Source: Curtobacterium pusillum (lineage in GTDB: Bacteria > Actinomycetota > Actinomycetes > Actinomycetales > Microbacteriaceae). Taken from it: 64,000 bases of DNA. The notes beneath the pieces are model-generated. The model saw nothing but the letters and a program-made list of their open reading frames with translations, was not told where the DNA came from and searched no databases. The DNA lies in NCBI RefSeq assembly GCF_013359865.1, contig NZ_JABMCE010000085.1:242121-306120 (forward strand). Direction: 5' to 3'. This document shows positions 40,868 through 52,432 of this stretch, piece after piece. Position 1 is the stretch's first letter. Every line of letters starts with the position of its first letter. Position numbers and translations under genes: made by a program.

Positions 40868-42358
40868 ATGTCCGTGATCACGCACGCTCCCACCGCTCCG
40901 AGCGTCCTCAGCGCCCTGCGCTCGCCCAGGCTCCTCACGCGGGAGGTCCTCGCGGGGATCGTCACCGCACTCGCCCTCATCCCCGAGGCGATCTCGTTCT
41001 CGGTCGTCGCCGGCGTCGACCCCGCCGTCGGGCTCTTCTCGAGCGTCGTCATCGCCGTCGTGATCTCGATCGTCGGCGGGCGTCCGGCGATGGTGTCCGC
41101 CGCTGCCGGATCGGTCGCGCTCGTGATCGCACCGCTCGTGCGGGACCACGGCATCGCGTACCTCGTGCCGACGATCGTCCTCGGCGGTCTGGTCCAGATC
41201 GTGCTCGGGTTCCTGGGCGTCGCACGGCTGATGCGCTTCATCCCGCGGAGCGTCAACGTCGCCTTCGTGAACGCGCTCGCCATCCTCATCTTCACGGCGC
41301 AGCTCCCGAACCTCTTCGGCCGGGACGTGCCGGCGATCGTCTGGCCCCTCACGGCGCTGGGGGTGGCCGTCATCGTCGGGTTCCCCTTCCTGACGAGGGC
41401 CGTGCCGGCACCGCTCATCGCCGTCGTGGTGATCACTGCGATCACCATCGTCTTCGGCGTCTCGGTACCGACCGTCGGTGACGAGGGATCACTCCCGACG
41501 GCGCTGCCCGGGTTCAGCGGCATCACGACCCCGTTCACCCTCGAGACGCTCCGGCTCATCGCGCCGTACGCGTTCGGGGTCGCGATCGTGGGGCTCATCG
41601 AGACACTCCTCACCGCCCAGCTCGTCGACTCCATCACCGAGACGGGGTCGAGCAAGTGGCGGGAGTCGTGGGGGCAGGGCGTCGCGAACGTCGCCTCGGC
41701 CTTCTTCGGCGGCACCGGCGGGTGCGCGATGATCGGCCAGACCGTGATCAACGTGAAGACGGCCGGCGCCCGGACCCGGGTGTCGACCTTCGTCGCGGGT
41801 GCGTCCGTCCTCGTGCTGACGATCGTGCTGCACGACGTCGTGGCCGAGATCCCGATGGCGGCGCTCACCGCGGTCATGATCATGGTGTGCGTCGCGACGT
41901 TCGACTGGCACAGCATCCGGCCGCGGACCCTGCGCCGGATGCCCCTCGGTGAGACCGCGGTGATGGTGATCACGGTCGTGGTGGTCGTCGCCACGGACAA
42001 CCTCGCGACCGGCGTGCTGGTCGGTGTGGTGGTCGCGGCGCTCGTGTTCGCGCGACGCGCGGCGCACGTCGTGTCCGTCGTGCGGGAGGTCGTCGACGAG
42101 CACACGGTGCGCTACCGGGTCCGCGGCGCCCTGTTCTTCGCCTCGTCGAACGACCTCGTCACCCGGTTCTCCTACGCAGAGGACCCGGAGCACGTCGTCG
42201 TCGACCTGGCCGATGCCCACGTGTTCGACGCGAGCACGGTCGCGGCGCTCGACGGGGTGGAGCAGCGGTTCGCCAAGCACGGCTCCACGGTCGAGGTGGT
42301 GAACCTCAACACGGGTTCGGTCGCGTTGCACAGGCGACTCTCCGGCGAGCTCGGCTGA
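40868..42358 (+). CDS. SulP family anion transporter with STAS domain
   Basis: A 496-residue membrane protein. The SulP core begins LTREVLAGIVTALALIPEAISFSVVAGVDP, with GRPAMVSAAAGSVALV and NVASAFFGGTGGCAMIGQTVINV. A C-terminal cytoplasmic STAS domain covers about residues 410-496 (VRGALFFASSNDL; VVDLADAHVFDASTVAALDG). Members carry sulfate, bicarbonate or other anions; the substrate is open. A putative -10 TAGAGT at 40853 lies 9 bases before ATG. Confidence 0.92.
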   Translation: MSVITHAPTAPSVLSALRSPRLLTREVLAGIVTALALIPEAISFSVVAGVDPAVGLFSSVVIAVVISIVGGRPAMVSAAAGSVALVIAPLVRDHGIAYLVPTIVLGGLVQIVLGFLGVARLMRFIPRSVNVAFVNALAILIFTAQLPNLFGRDVPAIVWPLTALGVAVIVGFPFLTRAVPAPLIAVVVITAITIVFGVSVPTVGDEGSLPTALPGFSGITTPFTLETLRLIAPYAFGVAIVGLIETLLTAQLVDSITETGSSKWRESWGQGVANVASAFFGGTGGCAMIGQTVINVKTAGARTRVSTFVAGASVLVLTIVLHDVVAEIPMAALTAVMIMVCVATFDWHSIRPRTLRRMPLGETAVMVITVVVVVATDNLATGVLVGVVVAALVFARRAAHVVSVVREVVDEHTVRYRVRGALFFASSNDLVTRFSYAEDPEHVVVDLADAHVFDASTVAALDGVEQRFAKHGSTVEVVNLNTGSVALHRRLSGELG

Positions 42359-42426
42359 GCGCTTCCGCATCCGGTGAGTCGCCTGTACGGGCGGTGGGAA
42401 CGGCTGAGCGACCTAGACTGGAACCC

Positions 42427-43083
42427 ATGCCCGCGACCCGAATCCACCTCGTCCGTCACGGCGAGGTGCACAACCCGGACCGGGTGCTCTACGGGCGTCT
42501 CCCGGGCTTCGGTCTGAGCGACCTCGGCAAGCAGATGGCGCTCGCGTCGGCCACCGCGTGGAAGGACGCCGGGGTCGACGTCCGGCGCATCGTCGCCTCC
42601 CCGCTGCAGCGCACCCAGGAGTCGGCGGCCCCGTGGTCCGAGGCGTTCGGGCTCGACGTCGCACTCGACGAACGGCTCATCGAGCCGACGAACCGGTACG
42701 AGGGGCAGCCCCCGGGTTTCACGAAGCGCTCGCTCGGGCGCCCGGCTGAGTGGCCGTGGATCGCGAACCCGTTCCGGCCGAGCTGGGGCGAGGCGTACGA
42801 GTCCATCGCCAACCGGATGGTCGCCGCGATCACCACGGCGTGGGAGAGCATCGACGAGGGCGACGTCGTCCTGGTCAGCCACCAGCTGCCGATCTGGACC
42901 GTGCACCGTCGCCTGGCCGGCGAACGGCTCTGGCACGACCCGAGGAAGCGCCGCTGCGACCTCTCGAGCATCACGACCCTCGAGCGTGTACCCGCCACCT
43001 CGTCCGGCCGTTTCACCGAGGTCGGGTACGCGGACCCGGCGCAGGCACTGCGCGCGACCGCGGTCGACGAAGGAGCAGTGTGA
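42427..43083 (+). CDS. Histidine phosphatase (phosphoglycerate mutase-like)
   Basis: A 218-residue enzyme. The phosphohistidine motif is HLVRHGEVHNPDRVLYGR (about 7-24), the second region IVASPLQRTQESAAP, and the acid/His motif VVLVSHQLPIW. TAGACT is 7 bases before ATG 42427, leaderless. It is the first gene of the cytochrome c maturation operon (GTGA overlap with the thioredoxin gene), an arrangement I recall in other actinobacteria; its substrate is unknown. Confidence 0.88.
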   Translation: MPATRIHLVRHGEVHNPDRVLYGRLPGFGLSDLGKQMALASATAWKDAGVDVRRIVASPLQRTQESAAPWSEAFGLDVALDERLIEPTNRYEGQPPGFTKRSLGRPAEWPWIANPFRPSWGEAYESIANRMVAAITTAWESIDEGDVVLVSHQLPIWTVHRRLAGERLWHDPRKRRCDLSSITTLERVPATSSGRFTEVGYADPAQALRATAVDEGAV

Positions 43084-43694
43084 GCGTCATCAGCAAGCGG
43101 TTCGCGGTCCTCTCGGCGACGGTGGTGGCCGCCGCCCTCGTCCTGACGGGGTGCTCGTCGGACAACGACTCGCTGTCGAAGCAGTACGGCAGCGGCACGA
43201 CGCAGAACTACATCTCCGGCGACGGCGCGGTGACCGAGGTCGCCGCGGACAAGCGCGCGGACGCCGTGGACTTCGAGGCGAAGGACACCGACGGCGACAC
43301 GGTCTCGTCGAAGGCGCTCAAGGGCAAGGTCGTCGTCCTGAACTTCTGGTACGCGGGCTGCCCGCCGTGCCGGGCCGAGGCGAAGTACCTCAAGGAGGTC
43401 AACGACCAGTTCGCAGGCCAGGACGTCCAGTTCATCGGCGTGAACGTGCGCGACGAGCAGGGCACCGCCGAGGCGTTCGAGCGCACCTTCAAGATCGACT
43501 ACCCGACGGTGCTCGACCAGAAGTCCGGCACGATGCAGCTCGCGCTCTCGGGTCAGATCGCGCCGAACGCCGTCCCCGCCACGATCGTCCTCGACAAGCA
43601 GGGCCGCGTCGCCGCACGCGTGCTCGGCGCGGTGGACGGCCCCGGCATCCTGAACACCCTCGTCTCCGACGAGTTGTCGGGCAAGGCTTCCTGA
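43080..43694 (+). CDS. TlpA/ResA-like lipoprotein thioredoxin
   Basis: A 204-residue extracytoplasmic disulfide reductase. Lipobox VLTGC (about 21-25). Thioredoxin fold with NFWYAGCPPCRAEAKYL (CPPC, about 98-101), VNVRDEQG insertion and AVPATIVLDKQGRV (cis-Pro). It reduces apocytochrome c cysteines before haem attachment. Between the phosphatase and CcdA genes; start GTG 43080 overlaps the upstream stop. Confidence 0.92.
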   Translation: MSVISKRFAVLSATVVAAALVLTGCSSDNDSLSKQYGSGTTQNYISGDGAVTEVAADKRADAVDFEAKDTDGDTVSSKALKGKVVVLNFWYAGCPPCRAEAKYLKEVNDQFAGQDVQFIGVNVRDEQGTAEAFERTFKIDYPTVLDQKSGTMQLALSGQIAPNAVPATIVLDKQGRVAARVLGAVDGPGILNTLVSDELSGKAS

Positions 43695-43697
43695 ACC

Positions 43698-44421
43698 GTG
43701 TCCAGCAACCCCTTCGCCGACGCGATCCTCAGCGGGCAGATGGCCGTGGCGCTCCCCGTCGCGGCACTCGCCGGACTCGTGTCGTTCCTGTCACCGTGCG
43801 TGCTGCCACTCGTGCCGGGCTACCTCGGCTACGTCGGCGGCGTCGCCGAGGGCGGACAGCGCCGCGGCCGCGTGGTGCTCGGGGTGCTGCTGTTCATCCT
43901 CGGCTTCACGGCGGTGTTCGTGGCGTACACGACCGTCTTCGGCGCGCTCGGCTTCTGGCTCGTCCGGTGGCGCGACCTCATCACGCAGGTCCTCGGCGTC
44001 GTCGTGATCGCGATGGGCCTGGTCTTCGTCGGTCGGTTCACGTTCCTGCAGCGCACGATCAAGCCCGGCTGGACGCCGGCCACCGGCCTGGTCGGCGCCC
44101 CGCTGCTCGGCATCGTGTTCGGCCTCGGCTGGACCCCGTGCCTCGGCCCGACCCTCGCCGCGATCAACCTGCTCAGCGTCCAGTCCGGAAGCGCCTGGCA
44201 GGGCATGTGGCTCGGGGTCGCGTACTGCCTCGGGCTCGGCGTCCCGTTCGTCCTCGTCGCGCTCGGCGCCGGCTGGGCCACGGGTGCGATCCGCGCCGTG
44301 AAGCGCCACATGCGCACCGTCAACATCATCGGAGGAGCGATCCTGATCGTCATCGGTCTGCTCATGGTCACCGGAATCTGGTCGGCCGTCATGTCGAGCG
44401 TGGGGGCGGTGATCCAGAGCT

Positions 44422-44438
<17 letters not shown>
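43698..44438 (+). CDS. ccdA: Cytochrome c biogenesis protein CcdA
   Basis: A 246-residue membrane protein that passes reducing power across the membrane to the TlpA-like protein. The two repeats carry their cysteines in LVSFLSPCVLPLVPGYLGYV (about 28-47) and GLGWTPCLGPTLAAI (about 143-157). Six hydrophobic segments. GTG 43698, 3 bases after the TlpA stop. Its end overlaps the ResB gene by 17 bases if ResB starts at TTG 44422. Confidence 0.94.
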
Positions 44439-46139
<1,701 letters not shown>

Positions 46140-46143
<4 letters not shown>

Positions 46144-47147
46144 ACGACATGACCACGAACCTCGCGACCTACTCGGTCGTGCTGACGTACTCGGCCATGG
46201 CGGTCTACGTCATCGCGTTCATCGCGTTCGCCCTCGACGTCGCGAAGCGCTCGGGCAACGTCGCGGCGGCAGCGGCCGGCACGGCCGATGCCCCGCGCGC
46301 GAGCGCCGCCGAGCAGACCGTCGCCACGGTCCAGGGCGGCACCGTCGTCCTCGAGAAGGTGGCGCAGTCGTCCGACGGCGGCACGGGGCGGCGCAGCGGC
46401 ACGAAGTTCGAGCGTGTCGGCATGGCGATGACGATCCTCGCGCTCGTGCTGCACGTCGGCTCGGACGTGCTCCGCGGCATCGCGGCGGACCGTGTGCCGT
46501 GGGGCAACATGTTCGAGTTCTCCCTGACCGGTACCGCGCTGATCATCCTGATCTTCCTGCTCGTGCAGCTCTGGCAGAACCTCAAGTTCCTCGGCGTCTT
46601 CATCACCGGCCTGACGATCATCCTGCTCGGCATCGCGACCGTGAACTACTGGGTGCCCGTCGTCCCGCTCCAGCCCGCGCTGCAGTCGTACTGGCTCGTC
46701 ATCCACGTGTTCGTCGCGATCGCCGGCACCGGGTTCTTCGCCCTCGGCGCCGGTCTCGCGGTGTCGCAGCTCGTGCAGACGTACCGCCAGGGCCGCTCGA
46801 GCTCGGGCAAGCTCCGCTTCATGGAGACGCTGCCCGACGCCGACCGGCTCGAGGTCCTCACCTACCGCGTCATCCTCGTCGGCTTCGTGCTGTGGACCTT
46901 CACGCTCATCGCCGGTGCGATCTGGGCGGAGCGGGCCTGGGGTCGCTACTGGGGGTGGGACACCAAGGAGGTCTGGACCTTCATCATCTGGGTCATCTAC
47001 GCCGGGTACATCCACGCCCGTGCGACCCGCGGGTGGCGCGGCGCGCGGTCGTCGTGGCTCGCGCTCATCGGCTTCGCCGCGGTGATGTTCAACTTCTCCG
47101 TCGTGAACGTGTTCTTCAAGGGCCTGCACAGCTACTCGGGTCTGTGA
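46140..47147 (+). CDS. ccsB: Cytochrome c biogenesis protein CcsB/ResC
   Basis: A 335-residue haem-handling membrane protein, partner of ResB. It contains the tryptophan-rich haem motif WGRYWGWDTKEVWTFIIW (about 282-299) and flanking His-bearing helices (LVLHVGSDVL; IHVFVAIAGTGFF; YAGYIHARATRGW). An Ala/Gly-rich cytoplasmic insert covers about 38-85. GTG 46140 overlaps the ResB stop. Last gene of the operon; it converges with menC, overlapping by 16 bases. Confidence 0.94.
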
Positions 47148-48139
47148 GACGCGCCGGTCGCTGACGCGACGAGCAGCGCGTGCACGCGCTCGAGCCGCGC
47201 CCGCCACCAGGCGGTGCGCTCCGGCGACGCGGCGTTCCGCTCGAGCAGCTCCCGGGACACCTCCGCACGCCGCACCGGCACGTGCCCGTCGACGGGCAGC
47301 AGCGGCGAGGCGGACACGTCCGACTCGAACATCGCCGCCGTCCCGAGGCCGGCGGCGTACCCGGCCGACATCGCCTCCGCGGCGAGGAAGGCCCCCATCC
47401 CGAGTCCGACCGACGTGTCGAGCGCGCTCGACACCACGCACGGCAACCCCGCGTCCGCGACGATCGCCCGTGCGGCGGTGATCCCGCCGAGGGGTTGCGC
47501 CTTCACGACGAGCACGTCCGCGGCGCCGGCCCGTGCGACGGCGAGCGGGTCCGAGGCCTTGCGCACGCTCTCGTCGGCGGCGATCGGCACGCCGAGTCCC
47601 GAGATGCGGGACCGGAGCGACGCGAGTTCCGGCACCGTGCGGCACGGCTGCTCGGCGTACTGCAGGCCGATCGGTGCGAGCCGTTCGAGCGCCTCGGCGG
47701 CCTGGGCCACCGACCAGAGGCCGTTCGCGTCGACGCGGACGGCGGCCTCCGGTCCCATCACGCGCCGGACCTCGGTCACGCGGGCGACGTCGTCGTCGAT
47801 CGTCGTTCCCGGCTCGGCGACCTTGACCTTCGCGGTCGTGCAGCCCGGGTAGCGCGCGAGGAGCGGTGCGACGGCGTCGGGGGCGATCGCCGGCACGGTG
47901 GCGTTCACCGGTACGGAGCCGGCGGCGGGCTCGTGCGGGGTCCAGCCGAAGTCGATCGCCGCCCGGAGCCAGGCCGCGGACTCGGCGTCGTCGTACTCGA
48001 CGAAGGGGGAGAACTCGGTCCAGCCGGTCTCGCCGCGGAGCACCAGGGCTTCCCGCACGGTGATGCCGCGGAACCGAACCCGCATCGGCAGGGCGACGAC
48101 GTGCGCGTCGGCGAGGAGATCGGCGAGGTCGGGGAGCAC
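47132..48139 (-). CDS. menC: o-succinylbenzoate synthase
   Basis: A 335-residue enolase-superfamily enzyme that dehydrates SHCHC to o-succinylbenzoate for menaquinone. Catalytic Lys in TTAKVKVAEPG (KxK), metal ligands in VRVDANG, QYAEQP and IAADES, second Lys in VVKAQPLGG. GTG 48139; CAGGAT (minus strand 48146-48151) is 6 bases upstream, leaderless. It points away from the other men genes and its 3' end overlaps ccsB. Confidence 0.93.
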   Translation of the reverse strand: MLPDLADLLADAHVVALPMRVRFRGITVREALVLRGETGWTEFSPFVEYDDAESAAWLRAAIDFGWTPHEPAAGSVPVNATVPAIAPDAVAPLLARYPGCTTAKVKVAEPGTTIDDDVARVTEVRRVMGPEAAVRVDANGLWSVAQAAEALERLAPIGLQYAEQPCRTVPELASLRSRISGLGVPIAADESVRKASDPLAVARAGAADVLVVKAQPLGGITAARAIVADAGLPCVVSSALDTSVGLGMGAFLAAEAMSAGYAAGLGTAAMFESDVSASPLLPVDGHVPVRRAEVSRELLERNAASPERTAWWRARLERVHALLVASATGASHRPE

Positions 48140-48268
48140 GTGACCATCCTGTCAGCGACGTCCAGGGCACCTCACGGTTCCTCGGAGCCGACCGCCAGGG
48201 CAGGGCATTAGCATGCATCGGTCGGCCACGGTCGGCAGCAGGGTGAGGACCGGAACGAGGGAGGCTCG

Positions 48269-48772
48269 GTGGCGCCGGAACCGCAGCAGCGTGCGTCGCA
48301 GCGATCGGCCGCACCCGCTTCGACGCGCAACGCCACGGGCCGTCCGACGCAGGGCCGTCCGATGCCCGGTCGCGACACCGACGAGTTCGCCCGCCTCATG
48401 CAGCGCAACACCGTGGACGTGCGCCAGCAGGCTCAGGTGGGCCGCAAGCGGCGCAACCCGGTGGTCGGCAAGATCGCCCTCGGTCTCGCCGTCGTCTCGG
48501 CCGCGGTCGACGCGAGCGCCTTCGCCGTGTTCATGGGCGGCGACACCGACTTCGCGTTCGGCATCTGCTTCGTCGTGGTGTTCCTGACGCTCATCGCGGC
48601 CGTGCTCGGGTTCGTCGCCGCGGTGGGGTCGTTCGGTCGGTGGTACGGCGCGGTCGGGGTGGTCGTGGCGTTCTTCGCGAACCCGGTGATCCTCGTCGTC
48701 CTGCTCGTGATCGTCGCGCCCGAGGTCCTCACGGACATGGGCGGTTCGGCTGCGGACGGCATGGGCGTCTGA
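48269..48772 (+). CDS. Membrane protein of unknown function
   Basis: A 167-residue protein, GTG 48269 with GAGGGAGG. Residues 1-65 are polar and basic (Arg/Gln/Pro-rich). Three hydrophobic segments follow (about 68-90, 97-120, 130-150: KIALGLAVVSAAVDASAFAV; ICFVVVFLTLIAAVLGFVAA; VVVAFFANPVILVVLLVIVA). TAGCAT at about 48207 is a likely -10, giving a leader of about 50 bases. It resembles generic actinobacterial DUF4190-like proteins in layout only. Sits between menC and menB. Confidence 0.7.
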   Translation: MAPEPQQRASQRSAAPASTRNATGRPTQGRPMPGRDTDEFARLMQRNTVDVRQQAQVGRKRRNPVVGKIALGLAVVSAAVDASAFAVFMGGDTDFAFGICFVVVFLTLIAAVLGFVAAVGSFGRWYGAVGVVVAFFANPVILVVLLVIVAPEVLTDMGGSAADGMGV

Positions 48773-48794
48773 CACGCAGCGGTAGCGTGGGTGC

Positions 48795-49724
48795 ATGGCT
48801 GCTCCCGTCTCCGACCTGTTCGATCCCGACGTCTGGACCGCGGCTCCGATCGCGGAGCAGTTCACCGACATCACGTACCACAAGCACGTCTCGCGGGGCA
48901 TCGTCCGGGTCGCGTTCGACCGTCCCGAGGTCCGCAACGCGTTCCGTCCGCGTACGGTCGACGAGCTGTACCGAGCGCTCGACGACGCCCGCCAGGACCC
49001 ACGCGTCGGCGTCGTCCTCCTCACCGGGAACGGCCCGAGTCCGAAGGACGGCGGCTGGGCGTTCTGCTCCGGCGGCGACCAGCGGATCCGCGGGCGTAGC
49101 GGCTACCAGTACGTCGGTGACGAGGGCGCGCCGCCCGAGGGCGTCGACCCGGCCGCGGCACAGGCGTCGATGGGCCGGCTGCACATCCTCGAGGTCCAGC
49201 GCCTCATCCGCATGATGCCCAAGGTCGTCATCGCCGTCGTCCCGGGCTGGGCGGCCGGCGGCGGACACTCCCTGCACGCGATCTGCGACCTGACGATCGC
49301 GAGCGCGGAGCACGGGAAGTTCAAGCAGACCGACGCCGACGTGGGCTCGTTCGACGGCGGGTACGGCAGTGCCTACTACGCGAAGCAGATCGGCCAGAAG
49401 TTCGCCCGAGAGGTCTTCTTCCTCGCGCAGGAGTACTCGTCCCAGCGCGCGTACGAGATGGGTGCCGTGAACGCCGTCGTCCCGCACGAGGAGCTCGAGC
49501 GTGAGGCGATCCGCTGGGGCGAGATCATCCTCGGCAAGTCGCCGACCGCGATCCGGATGCTGAAGTACGCCTTCAACGCGGTGGACGACGGCATGGTCGG
49601 GCAGCAGGTGTTCGCGGGCGAGGCCACGCGCCTCGCGTACGGCACCGACGAGGCGGTCGAGGGGCGCGACTCGTTCCTCGAGAAGCGCGCTCCCGAGTGG
49701 AGCGCCTTCCCGTGGCACTACTGA
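48795..49724 (+). CDS. menB: 1,4-dihydroxy-2-naphthoyl-CoA synthase
   Basis: A 309-residue crotonase-family enzyme that cyclises o-succinylbenzoyl-CoA. Landmarks: ITYHKHVSRGIVRVAFDRPEVRNAFRP, WAFCSGGDQRIRG (oxyanion hole), VVPGWAAGGGHSLHAICDLTIAS, FKQTDADVGSFDGGYGSAYYAKQIG (catalytic Asp/Tyr region). TAGCGT (48783-48788) is 6 bases before ATG, leaderless. Followed by menE after 16 bases. Confidence 0.96.
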   Translation: MAAPVSDLFDPDVWTAAPIAEQFTDITYHKHVSRGIVRVAFDRPEVRNAFRPRTVDELYRALDDARQDPRVGVVLLTGNGPSPKDGGWAFCSGGDQRIRGRSGYQYVGDEGAPPEGVDPAAAQASMGRLHILEVQRLIRMMPKVVIAVVPGWAAGGGHSLHAICDLTIASAEHGKFKQTDADVGSFDGGYGSAYYAKQIGQKFAREVFFLAQEYSSQRAYEMGAVNAVVPHEELEREAIRWGEIILGKSPTAIRMLKYAFNAVDDGMVGQQVFAGEATRLAYGTDEAVEGRDSFLEKRAPEWSAFPWHY

Positions 49725-49740
49725 CGGACCGGTACTCCCG

Positions 49741-50877
49741 ATGACCCGTCCGCTGGTGGCGCTGGGCGCCTCCGATCCGTTGGCCGTGCTGCGCGGCCTG
49801 GAGGCGGCACTCGCGGGCGGCCCCGCACTGCTCCCCGTCGCCGAGGGGACTCCGGCGCTGCCGACAGCGGCTCCGGCCGACGTCCCGCAGCGGGTCGCCC
49901 TCGTCGTCGAGACGAGCGGGTCCACCGGCACCGGCAAGCGGGTGGCGCTGTCGTCCGAGGCGCTGCTCGCCGGAGCAGCGGCGGCCGACGCGGCCCTCGG
50001 CGGTCCGGGCGGTTGGGTGCTCGCGCTGCCCACGCACTACATCGCGGGTATCAACGTCCTGACGCGGTCGATCGCAGCGGGGACGTCGCCCGCCGTCGTC
50101 GCGCCGGGACACTTCGACGCCGACGCGTTCGCGGACGCCGCCGATCGGCTCGTCACCGGCCCCGCCGCCCCGCGTCGGTACACGTCGCTCGTGCCGGTGC
50201 AGCTCGCACGCGTCCTCGACGACGAGCGCGCCACGAGCGCACTCGCCGGGTTCGACGCCGTCCTCGTCGGCGGTCAGGCGACCCCGGCGCCACTCCGGCA
50301 GCGGGCCCTCGACGCCGGGGTCCGGGTCGTGACCACCTACGGTGCGAGCGAGACGAGCGGCGGCTGCGTGTACGACGGCGTCCCGTTCGGGACCGTGCGG
50401 ACCGAGGTCGTCGACGGCGAGCTGCTCCTGTCCGGGCCGATGCTCGCCGAGGGGTACCTCGACGACGCCGAGCGGACCGCGGCGACGTTCGTGGAGCGCG
50501 ACGGGCTCCGCTGGTACCGCACGGGCGACGCCGCGGAGGTGTGGGACGGCGTGGTCCGGGTGCTCGGGCGCCTCGACGACGTCGTGATCTCCGGCGGCGA
50601 GAAGGTGCCGCTCGGCCTCGTCGAACGCCTCGTCCGCGAGCTCCCCGGCCAGGACACCGCGGTCGTCACCCGACGCGCGTCGGGGGAGTGGGGCGAGGTC
50701 CCGGTCGTGGTGACGTCGAACCCGATCGACCTCGACGCCGTCCGGGACCACGTCGGTGCGACGCTCGGGAGGGCGGCGCGCCCCGCCGCCGTGGTCCTCG
50801 TCGACCGGGTGCCGATGCTCGCGTCCGGCAAGCCGGACCGACGGGCCGTCCGCGCGCTCGCCGGCCCGACCGCCTGA
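49741..50877 (+). CDS. menE: o-succinylbenzoate-CoA ligase
   Basis: A 378-residue short acyl-CoA synthetase activating o-succinylbenzoate. P-loop VETSGSTGTGKRVALS (about 58-73), TTYGASETSGG, RTGDAAEVWDGVVRVLGRLDDVVISGGEKV and the C-terminal GKPDRR with the catalytic Lys. Shorter than E. coli MenE because the N-terminal subdomain is reduced, as is usual in actinobacteria. Follows menB. Confidence 0.93.
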   Translation: MTRPLVALGASDPLAVLRGLEAALAGGPALLPVAEGTPALPTAAPADVPQRVALVVETSGSTGTGKRVALSSEALLAGAAAADAALGGPGGWVLALPTHYIAGINVLTRSIAAGTSPAVVAPGHFDADAFADAADRLVTGPAAPRRYTSLVPVQLARVLDDERATSALAGFDAVLVGGQATPAPLRQRALDAGVRVVTTYGASETSGGCVYDGVPFGTVRTEVVDGELLLSGPMLAEGYLDDAERTAATFVERDGLRWYRTGDAAEVWDGVVRVLGRLDDVVISGGEKVPLGLVERLVRELPGQDTAVVTRRASGEWGEVPVVVTSNPIDLDAVRDHVGATLGRAARPAAVVLVDRVPMLASGKPDRRAVRALAGPTA

Positions 50878-51031
50878 CGGCCGCGACCGGGCCGGATCGC
50901 CCGAGTGTCCGGGCCGGGCCGGACCGCCTGGCGGACCGCGCCCCGATCCGGCCAGGCCGCACCGCGCCTCCCGGCGGATCCTCCGGGACCCCGTACGGAA
51001 CGCATGGCCGACGCCGATACGATTGACGGCC
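50878..51031. other. Intergenic space with palindrome remnants
   Basis: Holds a GGCCGGATCG/CGATCCGGCC inverted repeat (about 50891 and 50943) and a copy of the 13-base core CCGCGCCTCCCGG (50962-50974). TACGAT (about 51018-51023) lies 8 or so bases before the menA GTG and is the probable -10. No gene seen. Confidence 0.6.
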
Positions 51032-52027
51032 GTGGCACGCACGAAGAACCCGACCCGGTCCAAGGGACGTTCCGGCAACCCGGCGAAGGCCGCGGCACCG
51101 CAGCGCACGAAGCGGAAGGCGACCGCGAGCGACTGGATCGGTGGCGCGCGCCTCCGCACCCTGACGCTCGGCGTCGTCCCGGTCGTCATGGGCACGACCG
51201 TCGGTTTCGTCGACAGCGGCGAGTCCGGCGACTTCGGCGACTACCTCGCGAAGGACGGCCACCTCGTCATCGCGATCCTCGCGCTGCTCGTCGCGCTGTT
51301 CCTGCAGATCGGCGTGAACTACAGCAACGACTACTCCGACGGTGTCCGCGGAACCGACGAGTTCCGCGTCGGTCCGGCGCGTCTCACCGGCGCCGGACTC
51401 GCGAAGCCCGGGACCGTGCTGGTCGTCGCGCTGACGTTCTTCGGTCTCGCTGCCGTCGCGGGGATCGTGATCGTGGTGCTCACCCAGCTGTGGTGGCTGC
51501 TCCTCGTGGGGGCCGCAGCGATCGTCGCCGCATGGTTCTACACCGGTGGCAAGAAGCCCTACGGGTACAACGCCCTCGGCGAGGTCTTCGTGTTCGTGTT
51601 CTTCGGCCTCGTCGCCGTCCTCGGCACGCAGTTCGTCCTCATCGGCGAGGCCACGATGAGCGGCTGGGCGGCCGCGGTCGCCGCCGGGTTCTTCGCTTGC
51701 GCCGTCCTGATGGTGAACAACATCCGCGACATCGACGAGGACCGGCTCGCCGGCAAGCGCACGCTCGCGGTCGTCGTCGGGCGTCCGGTCGCCCGGGTGC
51801 TCTACGGCCTGTTCCTGATGCTGCCGTACGTGGTCCTGCTCTGGTTCGTGCTGCTCTACTTCCGCACCGGCTTCACGTACTTCTCGCTGCTGCTCGCGCT
51901 GCCGGCACTCGCGATCGGGGTCTCGTCGCGGAAGCCGCGCGAACTCATCACCGCCCTGCAGCTGTCGTCGTTCGCGTCGCTCGTGTTCGGGGTCGTGCTC
52001 GGCATCACGCTGGCCGTCCAGCCGTAG
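51032..52027 (+). CDS. menA: 1,4-dihydroxy-2-naphthoate polyprenyltransferase
   Basis: A 331-residue UbiA-family membrane prenyltransferase attaching the isoprenoid tail to DHNA. A Lys/Arg-rich N-terminus (1-33) precedes WIGGARLRTLTLGVVPVVMGT. Prenyl-diphosphate motifs: NYSNDYSDGVRG (about 95-106) and NNIRDIDEDRLAGKRTLAVVVG (about 230-251). Start GTG 51032. Works with the polyprenyl synthase at 56712 and the methyltransferase at 55887. Confidence 0.95.
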   Translation: MARTKNPTRSKGRSGNPAKAAAPQRTKRKATASDWIGGARLRTLTLGVVPVVMGTTVGFVDSGESGDFGDYLAKDGHLVIAILALLVALFLQIGVNYSNDYSDGVRGTDEFRVGPARLTGAGLAKPGTVLVVALTFFGLAAVAGIVIVVLTQLWWLLLVGAAAIVAAWFYTGGKKPYGYNALGEVFVFVFFGLVAVLGTQFVLIGEATMSGWAAAVAAGFFACAVLMVNNIRDIDEDRLAGKRTLAVVVGRPVARVLYGLFLMLPYVVLLWFVLLYFRTGFTYFSLLLALPALAIGVSSRKPRELITALQLSSFASLVFGVVLGITLAVQP

Positions 52028-52045
52028 CGTGCCCCGGCGGCGGGA

Positions 52046-52369
52046 TCAGTCCTCGTCGTGCTCGCGGCGCGCTGCGTGCCGGTCGGCGTCGGAGACCGGG
52101 CGTTCGACCGGGGCATCGGTGTCCGCCGCGTCGACGAAGTCGTCCTCGAAGTCGCTGTCGGCGTCGCGCTCGGGCTTCCCGCGGCGGTTCGCCAGGCTCT
52201 CGGTCACGTTGCCGCGCAGCTTCGGCAGCGCGATGTACGAGACGAGCAGGCCGATGAGTGCCGCGCCGATGGTCGCCCAGTACCACTGCAGACCGATCAC
52301 GAGCAGGACGGCGAGGGCCGCGGCGAAGATGCCGAGACGGGCCAGGGTGTAGACGAGCCACGCTTTCAC
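52046..52369 (-). CDS. DUF4229 small membrane protein
   Basis: A 107-residue protein. It opens MKAWLVYTLARLGIFAAALAV, then a second helix (IGAALIGLLVSYIALPKLR), and ends in an acidic tail (ERDADSDFEDDFVDAADTD). This is the DUF4229 layout, commonly seen among actinobacterial men genes. GTG 52369 with TAGACT 6 bases upstream (minus strand 52376-52381), leaderless. Divergent from the PLDc_N gene by 63 bases. Confidence 0.85.
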   Translation of the reverse strand: MKAWLVYTLARLGIFAAALAVLLVIGLQWYWATIGAALIGLLVSYIALPKLRGNVTESLANRRGKPERDADSDFEDDFVDAADTDAPVERPVSDADRHAARREHDED

Positions 52370-52432
52370 CCGGCAAGTCTACGGAAGCGGAACCGGCAGA
52401 CACCCCACAGGCTCGCGACCTAGACTCCGGGC